A DNA stretch of 64,000 nucleotides from Sphingorhabdus sp. SMR4y (GCF_002218195.1 NZ_CP022336.1:620001-684000), one strand, 5' to 3'. Shown: positions 30,557 through 40,191, numbered from the stretch's first letter. Program-made: numbers and translations. Notes: generated by a model not told the origin, from the sequence alone.

Positions 30557-31948
30557 ATGACCGTTCAGAAACTTTTTGCCGGAGCCGCGATCAAGCGGCT
30601 TCGCCGCAGTGCTTCGATGACGCAGGTTGCACTGGCCGAAGCGCTCGACATTTCGCCGAGCTATCTCAATCTGATCGAGCGCAACCAGCGACCATTGAGC
30701 GCGCGGCTGATGCTTCTTCTGGCCGAAAGATTCGATTTTGATCCACGGCAGCTGATCGCTGCAGAACCCGGTGGCGGTATTGATGCAATCCGTCAGCGGC
30801 TGGCCAGCCCGCTGTTCGAGGACTTGTCCATCGACCGCTCGGAGCTGGAGGAATGGCTGATCGCTTCGCCCAATACGGCGGAAGCCTTTGCCCGTCTCTT
30901 TGACAGTCGCAAGACCGGCGATGAGACAGAAGGCAATCGTGCACCCGATCCGATCCAGGCGGTTCGCCGTGAAATCGAACGCTGGCGCAACCATTTCGCT
31001 GATCTCGATTCAATGGCCGAGGAACTGGCCGACGAGCTGAGGCTGGGGGCGGGTGATCTTTATGGAGCGATTACGGAAAGACTGCGGGTCAAGCATCAGC
31101 TGACGATCCGGATCCTGCCGGAAACCGTGCTTCCCGACAAGCTGCGCCGGCTCGATCTGCACGCCCGGCAGTTGCAGCTTTCGGAAATGCTCGATCCGGC
31201 ATCGCGCACGTTTCAGGCCGCGCTTCTGCTCGGCCAGATCGAGGCAAAGGCAGAAATAGACGCGCTGGCAGCGGGCGGAAAATTTACCGACCGGGCGGCA
31301 GAGAAACTGTTCCGGCGTCATCTGTCGGGCTATTTTGCCGCCGCATTGATGATGCCCTATGGCCGGTTTCTGAAAGCATGCGAACAGAGCGGCTACCGGA
31401 TCCAGTTGCTCCAGCGCCGCTTTGGTGCGGGTTTCGAGCAGGTGGCCCATCGTCTGACCACCTTGCAGCGTGTGGGCTCGCGCGGGCTTCCGTTTTTCAT
31501 GGTTCGTATCGACCGTTCCGGCATGATTTCCAAACGATATGCCGGGGCGAGCAACGCGCCGCTGGTCGAAAGCGCCCATCGTTGTCCGCTGTGGGATATC
31601 CACCGGGTGTTTGAGCAGCCGGCAGAAATCCGCTCGCAACTGGTCGCGCTGGAAGACGGTTCGACCTGGTTCACCCTGTCGCGCGCTGTTCAGGGGATCG
31701 GCTCGGGCGCTGGCGGACATACGCCTGCTTTTGCGATCGGGCTCGGGGTTTCCGCGGATGTGGCGTCCGCGCTCTATTATGCCCGGGGCAAGGATCTGGC
31801 GATCGAGCAGGCGGATGCTATCGGCCTTGGTTGCACCGCCTGTACCCGTCCGCAATGTTCGCAACGATCCGCCCCGCCGCGCAGCCGCGCGCTCAAATTT
31901 GACGAAAGAGAACGCGGTCTGACGCCCTTTGATTTCGTCAATGACTAG
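30557..31948 (+). CDS. ScfR/RamB-type XRE transcriptional regulator
   Basis: A 463-residue regulator with an N-terminal XRE helix-turn-helix (MTQVALAEALDISPSYLNLIERNQRPLS in pieces, about 20-47), a middle IrrE-like domain (DLHARQLQLSEML, though its HExxH is not kept) and a C-terminal DUF2083 domain with four Cys (CPLW, CTACTRPQCS) that could bind a metal. Family members (RamB, ScfR) sense short-chain acyl-CoA and control the glyoxylate and methylcitrate pathways, but no such gene is adjacent here. An inverted repeat sits directly upstream. Confidence 0.88.
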   Translation: MTVQKLFAGAAIKRLRRSASMTQVALAEALDISPSYLNLIERNQRPLSARLMLLLAERFDFDPRQLIAAEPGGGIDAIRQRLASPLFEDLSIDRSELEEWLIASPNTAEAFARLFDSRKTGDETEGNRAPDPIQAVRREIERWRNHFADLDSMAEELADELRLGAGDLYGAITERLRVKHQLTIRILPETVLPDKLRRLDLHARQLQLSEMLDPASRTFQAALLLGQIEAKAEIDALAAGGKFTDRAAEKLFRRHLSGYFAAALMMPYGRFLKACEQSGYRIQLLQRRFGAGFEQVAHRLTTLQRVGSRGLPFFMVRIDRSGMISKRYAGASNAPLVESAHRCPLWDIHRVFEQPAEIRSQLVALEDGSTWFTLSRAVQGIGSGAGGHTPAFAIGLGVSADVASALYYARGKDLAIEQADAIGLGCTACTRPQCSQRSAPPRSRALKFDERERGLTPFDFVND

Positions 31949-31971
31949 GATTTTGCGCTGATATCATCCGT

Positions 31972-31987
31972 GTAAACCGGCGTTTAC
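31972..31987. promoter_or_regulatory. Inverted repeat GTAAAC-CGGC-GTTTAC
   Basis: Perfect 6-bp arms, 102-117 bases upstream of the sugar-transferase start, in the gap after the ScfR-type gene. The distance fits an enhancer site for a sigma-54 activator such as PrsR, or a second site for the ScfR-type protein. Confidence 0.5.
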
Positions 31988-32054
31988 GCTGCCGGCCGAC
32001 TGTCGGTATATTGAACAATATCGACGAAACAGGGCGCCTGCGCGCATTTTATTC

Positions 32055-32072
32055 TGTAAAATTTACCGACAG
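32055..32072. promoter_or_regulatory. TGTAAAATTTAC site before the sugar-transferase gene
   Basis: TGTAAAATTTAC (32055-32066) is a near palindrome and lies inside a wider CTGT...ACAG pair (32054-32072), 17-34 bases before the start at 32089. It shares the TGTAAA/TTTAC halves of the sites at 30531 and 31972. Confidence 0.45.
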
Positions 32073-32088
32073 ATAACGAATTTTCCTT

Positions 32089-33513
32089 ATGGCCAATGCG
32101 GACCAAGGAAAGATGACGCGCGATATGATCCGATTGTTCAAACATTATATTCCATACCCCGTGATCTTTCTGGGTTTTATCGACTTTGTGCTGTTGCTTG
32201 CAGCAGCAGAAGTCGGCTGGATTCTCCGTGCTTTGCAAATCAACATGGAGGTCGGGAGCCTCTCTGACCGACCGGCACCGATCTTCAGTTTCGCCTTCGC
32301 CCTGCAACTTGCACTGATCGCGGTCGGTGTATACGGATCGGAAGCGTTGCAATCCCTGCGCTTTGCCACCGCCCGCATTCTGGTCGCGATTTCCCTGGGG
32401 GTGATTTTCGTTTCACTGCTGGCATTCGTGCTGCCCGGTATCACGCTCTGGCGCTCCAATTCCCTCTATGCGATGATATGCGCGATCACCTTTCTGATGA
32501 TCATTCGCATCTTGCTGGGGACCATGCTCGACAGCGATATTTTTAAACGGCGGCTTCTGGTTCTGGGAGCTGGCCCCCGGGCCGCGCGTATTGCCGCGCT
32601 GGAAAAACGCCCGGATTCCGGCTTCATTGTTTCCGGCTATGTCGCGATGAACGAAGGCGCGAGCGTGATCGACAGCGCGGTACGCCGTCAGGATATTGAC
32701 AATTTGCCGCAGCATGTGATCGATCTGGAGGTCAGCGAAGTCGTTCTGGCGCTCGAAGAGCGCCGCAATGCGCTGCCGGTTGCTGATTTGCTGACGATCA
32801 AGACCACCGGTGTTCATGTCAATGACCTGTCCAGCTTTCTCGAACGCGAAACCGGTCGGGTGGATCTGGACAGCGTCAACCCGAGCTGGTTCATCTTTTC
32901 CGATGGATTTTCGTCAGGACGAAGGCTTTCGACCATTTTCAAACGGGGCTTTGATATATTCCTGAGCTTCATGCTGCTGCTGCTGACAGGGCCAATAATT
33001 CTGCTCTTTGCGGTGCTGATCCGGCTGGAAAGCCGTGGCGGATCATTTTTCAAGCAGGAACGGGTCGGTCTTTATGGCCAGACGTTCAACATTCTGAAAC
33101 TGCGTTCCATGCGCGCTGATGCGGAAGCCAATGGCGAGGCGATCTGGGCGAGCGAAAATGATCCGCGGATCACGCGTATCGGCAATTTCATTCGCAAGGT
33201 GCGGATTGACGAGCTGCCGCAGGCCTGGAGCGTGTTGAAGGGCGAAATGAGCTTCGTGGGCCCGCGTCCCGAACGGCCGCAATTTGTCGACGATCTGCAA
33301 ACGCAGATGCCCTATTATCCCGAACGGCATATCGTCAAGCCGGGGATTACCGGATGGGCCCAGATCAACTATCCCTACGGGGCGTCGACCGAAGATGCCC
33401 GGCACAAGCTGGAATATGATCTCTATTATGCCAAAAATTACACGCCTTTCCTCGATCTGCTGATCATCCTGCAGACCATAAGGGTGGTATTGTGGCCGGA
33501 AGGCGCGCGCTAG
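32089..33513 (+). CDS. XrtA/PEP-CTERM-associated EPS sugar transferase
   Basis: A 474-residue polyisoprenyl-phosphate sugar transferase that starts exopolysaccharide repeat synthesis at the inner membrane. The N-terminal half has four transmembrane helices and a Rossmann-like domain (RLLVLGAGPRAARIAALEKR); the C-terminal bacterial sugar transferase domain has KRGFDIFLS, FKQERVGLYG, KLRSMRADAE, DELPQAWSVLKGEMSFVGPR and GWAQINYPYGAS, the last typical of the group associated with the exosortase system (TIGR03013). It is one base ahead of prsK. Confidence 0.92.
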   Translation: MANADQGKMTRDMIRLFKHYIPYPVIFLGFIDFVLLLAAAEVGWILRALQINMEVGSLSDRPAPIFSFAFALQLALIAVGVYGSEALQSLRFATARILVAISLGVIFVSLLAFVLPGITLWRSNSLYAMICAITFLMIIRILLGTMLDSDIFKRRLLVLGAGPRAARIAALEKRPDSGFIVSGYVAMNEGASVIDSAVRRQDIDNLPQHVIDLEVSEVVLALEERRNALPVADLLTIKTTGVHVNDLSSFLERETGRVDLDSVNPSWFIFSDGFSSGRRLSTIFKRGFDIFLSFMLLLLTGPIILLFAVLIRLESRGGSFFKQERVGLYGQTFNILKLRSMRADAEANGEAIWASENDPRITRIGNFIRKVRIDELPQAWSVLKGEMSFVGPRPERPQFVDDLQTQMPYYPERHIVKPGITGWAQINYPYGASTEDARHKLEYDLYYAKNYTPFLDLLIILQTIRVVLWPEGAR

Positions 33514-33514
33514 G

Positions 33515-35611
33515 ATGGCGTCGCTTCTCGATTATATCAGCCTGTTCGGACATGGCATAGCGGCCGCGCTTTTCGGCGCGCTGGCGATCTGGCAGTTCCA
33601 GCGCAAGATCGACCGCAACAGCAAGCAGGTCTGGTTGATCATCGCGATCACGCTGACCAGTTTCTGGGCGCTGTCAATCGCGGTTGAAGGCTATCTGTCA
33701 CCGATATCGCGATTTTCCGAAAGCCTGCGCAATTTTGCCTGGCTCGCCTTCATGTTCATCCTGCTGCGCGCAGGCGAGGGGCGCGACGAGCCGAAAACGG
33801 TGAATGGCATCTATGCTGCACTTGCCTTTGTGCTTCTTGGCCAGTTGCTCGTCGATTCCATGATTCCCGCCTTTTCAGACAGTCCGAATCTGGAAAGCGT
33901 GACCCTGTATACATCGCTGGTTTTGCGGATGATCTTTGCCGTCGGCGCGCTGGTGCTTGTGCACAATCTCTATTCGATTTCCGCGCCGGAAACCCGCTGG
34001 GGTATCCGGCTGCCGATGGCATCGCTCGCGGCGATCTGGACTTACGATCTCAACCTGTTCACGATCACCTATCTCACCCAGAGCACGCCGCTGGAACTGC
34101 ATGCAATGCGTGGACCGATGATGGCGGTGATCGCGCCGATCCTGGCGCTTGCATCCTTGCGCAACACCGAATGGAACCTGAAACTGTCGCGCAGCGTTGC
34201 CTTCCGCTCCTTGTCGCTGGTGGCGATCGGCAGCTATTTGCTGATGATGGTCGTGATCGCGACAGCGTTGCAGATCATCGGCGGCGACTATGCCCGCCTT
34301 GCCCAGATCAGCTTCCTGTTCGGGGCGACCATCGGCGCCTTGCTGCTGCTGCCGTCGGGCCGTTTTCGTGCCTGGTTCAAGGTCAAGCTGGCCAAGAATT
34401 TTTTCCAGCATCGTTATGATTACCGGTCGGAGTGGATCCGCTTCACTGATACGATCGGGCGGCCCGGACCCGAAAGCGCGCCCTTCCACGAACGCGTGAT
34501 CAAGGCGATCGCGGATATAACGGAATCGCCCGCCGGCATTTTGCTGATGCCCGACGAGTCTGGCCAACTGGTGCTGCAATCGCGCTGGAACTGGTCGTCG
34601 CTCGACGTCCCGGCGCGTGCCTGTACGACCCAAACCATCCCCTTTCTGGAGCGCACCAATCATATCGTCGAATTCGACGCCTTGCGTGCGGGCAAGGATG
34701 ACCAGTGCGATGCCGCCGCCATTCCCGACTGGATGAGCAAGGATGACCAGGCGTGGGTAGCGGTTCCGCTGGTACATTTCGATCGGCTTGCCGGCCTGAT
34801 GCTGCTGGCCCGGCCCAGGATCGATCGCAAACTGGATTGGGAAGATCTGGATATGCTGCGCGTGGTCGGTCGCCAGGTCGCCAGCTATCTGGCGGAATCG
34901 CGCAGTCAGGAGACCCTGTCGGAGGCGCAAAGGTTTGACGAGTTCAATCGCCGGATGGCCTTCATCATGCACGATATCAAGAATCTTGTCAGCCAGCTCA
35001 GTCTGCTCGCGCGCAATGCCAAGCGCCATGCCGACAATCCGGAATTCCAGTCGGACATGATCGAAACACTGCAGGATTCAGCCGACAAGATGAACGGTTT
35101 GCTGGAACGCCTGTCGCAGCACAACAAGAGCAATCCGGAAGAACCGAAGTCGGTCAAGGTAGCCGATCTGATCCGCTCTATTATCGAGAAGAAGCGCTTG
35201 CTGCACAGTCTGGAAAGCAGTCATGTGGAAGACCTGACGGTCTTCGCGGATCCTGCAAGGGTTGAACAGATTCTGGGCAATCTGATCCAGAACGCGATTG
35301 ACGCCAGCCCGGACGGCCAGACGATAACGATCAACGCGCGCCGGCGCGACCTGAGCGTGGCGATCGAAGTCTGTGATCAGGGAACGGGTATGTCCGCCGA
35401 ATTCATCCGCAACCAGCTTTTCAAACCCTTTGCATCGAGCAAGCAGGGCGGGTTCGGCATTGGCGCCTATGAAGCTCGCGAACTGGCGAGGGCAATGAAG
35501 GGGCGTCTGGAAGTCGAAAGCACCGAGAATGTGGGGAGCCGGTTCACCTTGATTCTCCCGCTCGCCACGCATCTACCGAATGATATTCCCGCAGACGAAA
35601 GGGCAGCATGA
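33515..35611 (+). CDS. prsK: XrtA/PEP-CTERM system sensor histidine kinase PrsK
   Basis: A 698-residue membrane sensor kinase. The first ~290 residues hold seven or eight transmembrane helices, followed by a GAF-like domain (about 320-470), the phospho-acceptor region MHDIKNLVSQLSLL (His486), and an ATPase domain with NLIQNAIDASPDG, CDQGTGM and GGFGIGAYEAREL. This layout is that of PrsK, which signals to PrsR to control exosortase-linked surface proteins and exopolysaccharide. The stop overlaps the prsR start by four bases. Confidence 0.92.
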   Translation: MASLLDYISLFGHGIAAALFGALAIWQFQRKIDRNSKQVWLIIAITLTSFWALSIAVEGYLSPISRFSESLRNFAWLAFMFILLRAGEGRDEPKTVNGIYAALAFVLLGQLLVDSMIPAFSDSPNLESVTLYTSLVLRMIFAVGALVLVHNLYSISAPETRWGIRLPMASLAAIWTYDLNLFTITYLTQSTPLELHAMRGPMMAVIAPILALASLRNTEWNLKLSRSVAFRSLSLVAIGSYLLMMVVIATALQIIGGDYARLAQISFLFGATIGALLLLPSGRFRAWFKVKLAKNFFQHRYDYRSEWIRFTDTIGRPGPESAPFHERVIKAIADITESPAGILLMPDESGQLVLQSRWNWSSLDVPARACTTQTIPFLERTNHIVEFDALRAGKDDQCDAAAIPDWMSKDDQAWVAVPLVHFDRLAGLMLLARPRIDRKLDWEDLDMLRVVGRQVASYLAESRSQETLSEAQRFDEFNRRMAFIMHDIKNLVSQLSLLARNAKRHADNPEFQSDMIETLQDSADKMNGLLERLSQHNKSNPEEPKSVKVADLIRSIIEKKRLLHSLESSHVEDLTVFADPARVEQILGNLIQNAIDASPDGQTITINARRRDLSVAIEVCDQGTGMSAEFIRNQLFKPFASSKQGGFGIGAYEARELARAMKGRLEVESTENVGSRFTLILPLATHLPNDIPADERAA

Positions 35612-36993
35612 TGCCACATAGAGAGCAACCACCAAAAGAGAAGCTGCTGATCGTCGAAGACGATCCGGGTCTGCAGAAACAGCTGAAATGGGCTTATGAC
35701 GATTTCGAGGTGATTATCGCTGGCGATCGCGAAACCGCGATCGAGAAGCTGCGCTCGGAAGAGCCGGATGTCGTGACACTCGACCTTGGTCTGCCGCCGG
35801 ATCCGGATGGCACCACCGAAGGTTTTGCAACGATGGAGGCGATATTGAGCCTGAAGCCCGATACCAAGGTCATTGTTGCATCCGGCCATGGCGAGAAAGC
35901 CAGCGCGCTGCGCGCCATTTCCGGCGGTGCCTGGGACTTTTACCAGAAACCGGTGGACATTGACGAGTTGGGCCTGATCGTCCGTCGGGCTTTTCATGTC
36001 CGCAATCTGGAACAGGAAAATGCCAGCCTGGCCGCCAAGAGCAATGGCGAAGGTTATATATTGGGCGGCATTATCACGGGCGCGCCGGAAATGCTGAAAG
36101 TGGCTCAAATGGTCGAGCGCGTGGCCAATACCAATGCGTCGGTGATGCTTCTGGGCGCCAGCGGAACCGGCAAGGAGTTGCTGGCCAGAGGTCTGCACGA
36201 TTGCAGCGACCGGCGCGACAAGGCCTTTGTCGCAATCAATTGTGCGGCCATTCCCGAAAACCTTCTGGAATCCGAATTGTTCGGCCATGAAAAGGGTGCA
36301 TTTACCGGGGCCATCAAGACGACCGAGGGGAAGATCGAACAGGCGGATGGCGGCACCCTGTTCCTCGATGAAGTTGGCGATATCCCATTGCCGCTGCAGG
36401 TCAAATTGCTGCGCTTTCTCCAGGAGCGGGTGATCGAGCGGATTGGCGGGCGCAAGGCCATCGCTGTCGACACGCGGATCGTGTGTGCGACCCACCAGAA
36501 TCTTGAAACCATGATCAGCACCAATGATTTTCGCGAGGATCTATATTATCGCCTGGCCGAAATCGTCATCAAGATTCCGCCTCTTGCCGAACGATCAGGG
36601 GATGCCAGCCTGCTTGCCCGGCATTTCCAGAAGAAATTTGCTGCCGAGATCAATCCGGCCGTCAAGGGGCTGGCGCCCGACGCTCTGGCTGCGCTGGAAG
36701 CCTGGCACTGGCCCGGCAATGTCCGCGAACTGGAAAACCGGATCAAGCGTGCGGTGATCATGGCTGATGGCAAAATGGTCAGCGCCCATGATCTCGACCT
36801 GGATGTCGATGAAAATGCCGCAACTGATCTGCTGAACCTGAAAGCGGCGCGCGAGGCGGCCGACCGATCGGCGATCCTGCGCGCGATTTCCCAGACCAGC
36901 GGTAATATATCCAATGCTGCCAAATTGCTCGGGATCAGCCGTCCGACGCTTTATGATCTGCTCAAGCAATATAAGTTGCAGCAAGCCAGCTGA
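35608..36993 (+). CDS. prsR: PEP-CTERM-box response regulator PrsR
   Basis: A 461-residue NtrC-type activator: receiver domain with LLIVEDD and phospho-acceptor Asp59 in VTLDLGLPPD, AAA+ sigma-54 interaction domain with GASGTGKELLA, GAFTGA and FLDEVGDIPLPLQ, and a C-terminal Fis-type helix-turn-helix (NISNAAKLLGISRPTLYDLL). GAFTGA means it needs sigma-54 (RpoN). It should bind enhancer repeats upstream of exosortase-linked genes. Translation is coupled to prsK by an ATGA overlap. Confidence 0.94.
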   Translation: MMPHREQPPKEKLLIVEDDPGLQKQLKWAYDDFEVIIAGDRETAIEKLRSEEPDVVTLDLGLPPDPDGTTEGFATMEAILSLKPDTKVIVASGHGEKASALRAISGGAWDFYQKPVDIDELGLIVRRAFHVRNLEQENASLAAKSNGEGYILGGIITGAPEMLKVAQMVERVANTNASVMLLGASGTGKELLARGLHDCSDRRDKAFVAINCAAIPENLLESELFGHEKGAFTGAIKTTEGKIEQADGGTLFLDEVGDIPLPLQVKLLRFLQERVIERIGGRKAIAVDTRIVCATHQNLETMISTNDFREDLYYRLAEIVIKIPPLAERSGDASLLARHFQKKFAAEINPAVKGLAPDALAALEAWHWPGNVRELENRIKRAVIMADGKMVSAHDLDLDVDENAATDLLNLKAAREAADRSAILRAISQTSGNISNAAKLLGISRPTLYDLLKQYKLQQAS

Positions 36994-36995
36994 AT

Positions 36996-38999
36996 ATGAC
37001 GATTGCTCTTGTCCAGAAACTCCGGCTGACCAGCAAACCGGTCCTGCTGGGTCTGGCGCTGGCAGTGGCTCTGGCCGCTGCTCCGTCGGCCATCTATGGC
37101 GCCAGTGAGGGCAATGAAGAAGCGCGCGCCGCCTTCGCCAAGGCCGCGCAATTCCGTGCTCAGCGGGACGCTCGATCAGCGCGGATCGAACTGATGAATG
37201 CGATCAAGGCCGATCCGGACTGGATTGCCCCGCGCGTCGCACAGGCGAAAGTGCTGCTGAAGCTCAGGGATGGTATCGGGGCGGAGGCGGAACTGGACCG
37301 GGCGGTGCAACTCGGCATCGATCCTGCGGCGGTGCGGCATCTCTATGGCCATGCCTATTCGCTGCAAGGCAAGGTGGACAAGGCGCGCGAACAACTGTCG
37401 GCCAGTGACATCCCGCCTGAATACGCGGGCTATGCGGCCCGGATATTGGGCAGGGTCGCGCTGCAGATGGGCGATGAGTCACTGGCAGGCGCGGCCTATA
37501 ACCGGGCCATGGCGCTGGACCGTACAAATCCGGACCTGTGGGTCGATATCGCCCGCTTTCGTTCGGCCTCCGGGGATCAGGCGGGCGCGACCAATGCGGT
37601 TGACGAAGCCGTCAGGCTGGACCCTGTCAATGTCCGGGCGCTGCAATATCGCGGCGAGCTGCTGCGCTTCCAGTTCGGACTGGGGGCGGCCTTGCCCTGG
37701 TTCGAACGGGCGCTCCAGCTTGATCCCAATGATATCCCCTTGCTGACTGAATATGCGGCAACATTGGGGGATATGGGCCGGATGACCGACATGCTGGCCA
37801 TCGCCCGCAAGATTATCGCGCTCGATGGCAAAAACCCGCGGGCTTTTTTCATGCAGGCGGTGCTCGCTGCCCGGGCCGGCAAATATGATCTTGCCAGACG
37901 GTTGATGCAGAAAACAGATGGTGTGATCGACAATGTTCCGGCGGTTCTGCTGGTGCAGGGCATTATCGCCCATGGCGAAGGCAATCACAATGCCGCCGTG
38001 GACAAGTTCCAGCGACTGGTTTCGATGCAGCCGAACAACCGGCAGGCGCAAAATCTGCTGGCGCGGTCGCTCTATCTTGCCGGAAGTGCAGGCGATGCGG
38101 TCGATATCCTGATTCCGCAGGTCAATCGCAGCGGCGCCGATCCCTATGCCTTGTGGCTGGCGGGCCGGGCGCTGGAATCGATCGGCGAGCGGGGGCAGGC
38201 GGCCGCGGTCATGAACCGCGCCGCCGTTCATGATTATGGCCGGGAAAGCGCCTTCATGGCGGCTGCGCCGCTCAATGTGTTGCGGGCTGAGGCCCAACGC
38301 AATCCTAGCGATGCCCGGGTGGTCGTGCCTTATATCCGGGCGCTGTATAATGCTGCCGACTATGATGCCGCCTTCGCCGAAGCCAAGCGCTTGCAGCAGG
38401 GCAACAAGGGCGCGAGTGCTGCGCATATACTGGTCGCCGATGTGGCGGCGGCCATGGGCAATTATGACGAGGCTCTGGATGCGCTGGAACAGGCGCGTAA
38501 TATCCGTTTTTCCGAATCGGTGATGCTGCGTCTTGTCGAAGTGTTGCGGGCCAGGGGAGATATGCAGCAAGCGGGTGAAGATCTGGCACAATATCTTAGC
38601 TATAATCCCGGCAATATCGCCGGTTTGCGCTGGATGGCCTATGCCCATCTGGAAACCGAAAGCTGGTCGGTCGCTGCTCAGATACTCGAAAATCTGCGCG
38701 AGCGGATCGGCGACAATGATGCCCTGATCATGGCGGGGCTGACGCAGGCCTATACCGGTCTCGGGGAGACCGATAAGGCGATTGCCGCAGGCCGGATAGC
38801 CTATCGAGTGCAGCCGTCAAGTCCGGTGGTGACGCATCTCTATGGACTGGCCCTGCTGGCCGATGAGAGCCGCCGGAAAAATGCCATCAGCCTGCTGAAA
38901 AAGGCAGTGGCGATCATGCCGGACAATCCGGTCTATCGCAAAAGCCTGCGGCTTGCTTATGCAAGGCAGCGTGCGGGGCAGGGGAAAGGCACGGGCTGA
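36996..38999 (+). CDS. prsT: PEP-CTERM system TPR-repeat protein PrsT
   Basis: A 667-residue exported protein made almost wholly of TPR repeats (for example AAFAKAAQFRAQRDARSARI, AAYNRAMALDRTNPDLWVDI, YDEALDALEQARNIRF). The N-terminal signal sequence (LGLALAVALAAAPSAIYGA) has no lipobox Cys, while many PrsT homologues are lipoproteins; it is also shorter than the usual ~900 residues. It starts two bases after the prsR stop. Its role is thought to be scaffolding of exopolysaccharide or surface-protein export. Confidence 0.88.
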   Translation: MTIALVQKLRLTSKPVLLGLALAVALAAAPSAIYGASEGNEEARAAFAKAAQFRAQRDARSARIELMNAIKADPDWIAPRVAQAKVLLKLRDGIGAEAELDRAVQLGIDPAAVRHLYGHAYSLQGKVDKAREQLSASDIPPEYAGYAARILGRVALQMGDESLAGAAYNRAMALDRTNPDLWVDIARFRSASGDQAGATNAVDEAVRLDPVNVRALQYRGELLRFQFGLGAALPWFERALQLDPNDIPLLTEYAATLGDMGRMTDMLAIARKIIALDGKNPRAFFMQAVLAARAGKYDLARRLMQKTDGVIDNVPAVLLVQGIIAHGEGNHNAAVDKFQRLVSMQPNNRQAQNLLARSLYLAGSAGDAVDILIPQVNRSGADPYALWLAGRALESIGERGQAAAVMNRAAVHDYGRESAFMAAAPLNVLRAEAQRNPSDARVVVPYIRALYNAADYDAAFAEAKRLQQGNKGASAAHILVADVAAAMGNYDEALDALEQARNIRFSESVMLRLVEVLRARGDMQQAGEDLAQYLSYNPGNIAGLRWMAYAHLETESWSVAAQILENLRERIGDNDALIMAGLTQAYTGLGETDKAIAAGRIAYRVQPSSPVVTHLYGLALLADESRRKNAISLLKKAVAIMPDNPVYRKSLRLAYARQRAGQGKGTG

Positions 39000-39005
39000 A
39001 CCCGT

Positions 39006-39350
39006 TCAGGCGTTGCTTTTCACCAGATCATCGATCGACAGGTCCAGCCGTTTCATCTGGCGTTCGACCGGAGGCCAGATATTCCTGATGAAATCTTCTC
39101 TTTGCGCGAGCCGCAGGCGGTTTTTCGCACCGGCTGCGACGAACATGCCGACGCCGCGCTTCACCGTGACCAGCCCGTCTTCCTGAAAGCCCTGATAGGC
39201 TTTGGCGACGGTCAGCGGGTTGGCGCCCTGTTCCGCTGCAAACACGCGGACCGACGGCAACATATCGCCTTCGCCATATTCCCCATCCAATATGGAATCG
39301 GAAATAATGTCCCGCAATTTCAGATAGACCGGTTTGTTGCTGTTGTTCAT
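39006..39350 (-). CDS. GntR-family regulator, YtrA type
   Basis: A 114-residue GntR protein with only the winged helix (KLRDIISDSILDGEYGEGDM, LPSVRVFAAEQGANPLTVAKAY, GLVTVKRGVGMFV) and a short C-terminal helix for dimerisation, as in the YtrA subfamily, which usually represses ABC transporter operons. No such transporter is adjacent. It follows the nitroreductase gene on the same strand with an 80-bp gap and converges with prsT. Confidence 0.88.
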   Translation of the reverse strand: MNNSNKPVYLKLRDIISDSILDGEYGEGDMLPSVRVFAAEQGANPLTVAKAYQGFQEDGLVTVKRGVGMFVAAGAKNRLRLAQREDFIRNIWPPVERQMKRLDLSIDDLVKSNA

Positions 39351-39430
39351 GCTGCTACACTGCCATAATACAGCGATGCAGACAAGGTGAAAGTTCCGTT
39401 TTCTCGGGAGCTTGGCCTAGTATTTACCTG

Positions 39431-40033
39431 CTAATCTTGCGTTGCCGGATCCCAGAAGGACAATATTTGTTCCAGATCGGGCCGGGGGCGTTCGGACAAT
39501 TCGGCGCCGGCCGTCCCGAGAAAAAGGAAACCGGCAATTTTCTCCGGAGCTGCACCAAACAGGTCGCGGACATCGTCATTGAAGGCCGGCCAGCCGGTGA
39601 TCCAGCTACCGACAAAGCCCAGGGCGTGGGTAGCGTGAAGAATGTTCATGGCAAAGGCGCCGCAGCTGAGTTCCTGTTCCCATAGCGGGATTTTGGTCGA
39701 TTCGACCGGCGAATAGATCAGGACAAGCAGGGTCGGTGCCTGTCGGGCCATCGACTCGAGCGATTCGAGCTCCATTCGGCCGGCATCCGGTCGTTCTTTC
39801 AGATAGGCCTTGTGGATGCCCTCGACCAACCGGCTGCGCTGATCGTCGCCGACCGCAACCACGCGCCAGGGCGCCAGCTTGCCATGGTCCGGCGTGCGCA
39901 GGGCGATTGCGACAATCTCTTCAATCTGCGACTTGCCGGGCCCGGGGGCGACCATATCGCGCGGCCGTCCGGACCGGCGGGAGGGAAGATAGCGGGCAAG
40001 GCTGCTGAGATCGTTGAATTGCTTTTCGGTCAT
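39431..40033 (-). CDS. Nitroreductase family protein (YdjA-like)
   Basis: A 200-residue FMN protein of the nitroreductase superfamily. The FMN phosphate-binding segment SRRSGRPRDMV, ALRTPDHGKLAPWRVVAVG, the Gly-rich SCGAFAMNILHATHALGFVGSW in pieces and the C-terminal GFLFLGTAGAE match the YdjA group, whose natural substrate is not known. ATG 40033 (MTEKQFNDLSSLARYL) is chosen; the longer frame overlaps the POT gene promoter region. It is divergent from the POT transporter. Confidence 0.85.
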   Translation of the reverse strand: MTEKQFNDLSSLARYLPSRRSGRPRDMVAPGPGKSQIEEIVAIALRTPDHGKLAPWRVVAVGDDQRSRLVEGIHKAYLKERPDAGRMELESLESMARQAPTLLVLIYSPVESTKIPLWEQELSCGAFAMNILHATHALGFVGSWITGWPAFNDDVRDLFGAAPEKIAGFLFLGTAGAELSERPRPDLEQILSFWDPATQD

Positions 40034-40191
40034 ATTCGTCACTTCGGAAGAGACGCACCCGATTGCAAGGCGAATTTGCGGAAAACCAGTCTCGCTTGAA
40101 ACAATATGCTTCACTTGCGCATTTTTATCATTAGGGTGCGAGGCAACCGGGCCGATTATGCGGCCCAAATCTATAGCCGGGGAGTATTTAT

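Noticed and set aside
32031-32046. Possible sigma-54 promoter (GG at 32032, GC at 32044) before the sugar-transferase gene
   Set aside because: The GG/GC spacing fits, but the flanking bases (AGGGCGCC...GCGCGCA) do not match TGGCAC-N5-TTGCA, and the stretch is simply GC-rich. Not supported without a mapped start.
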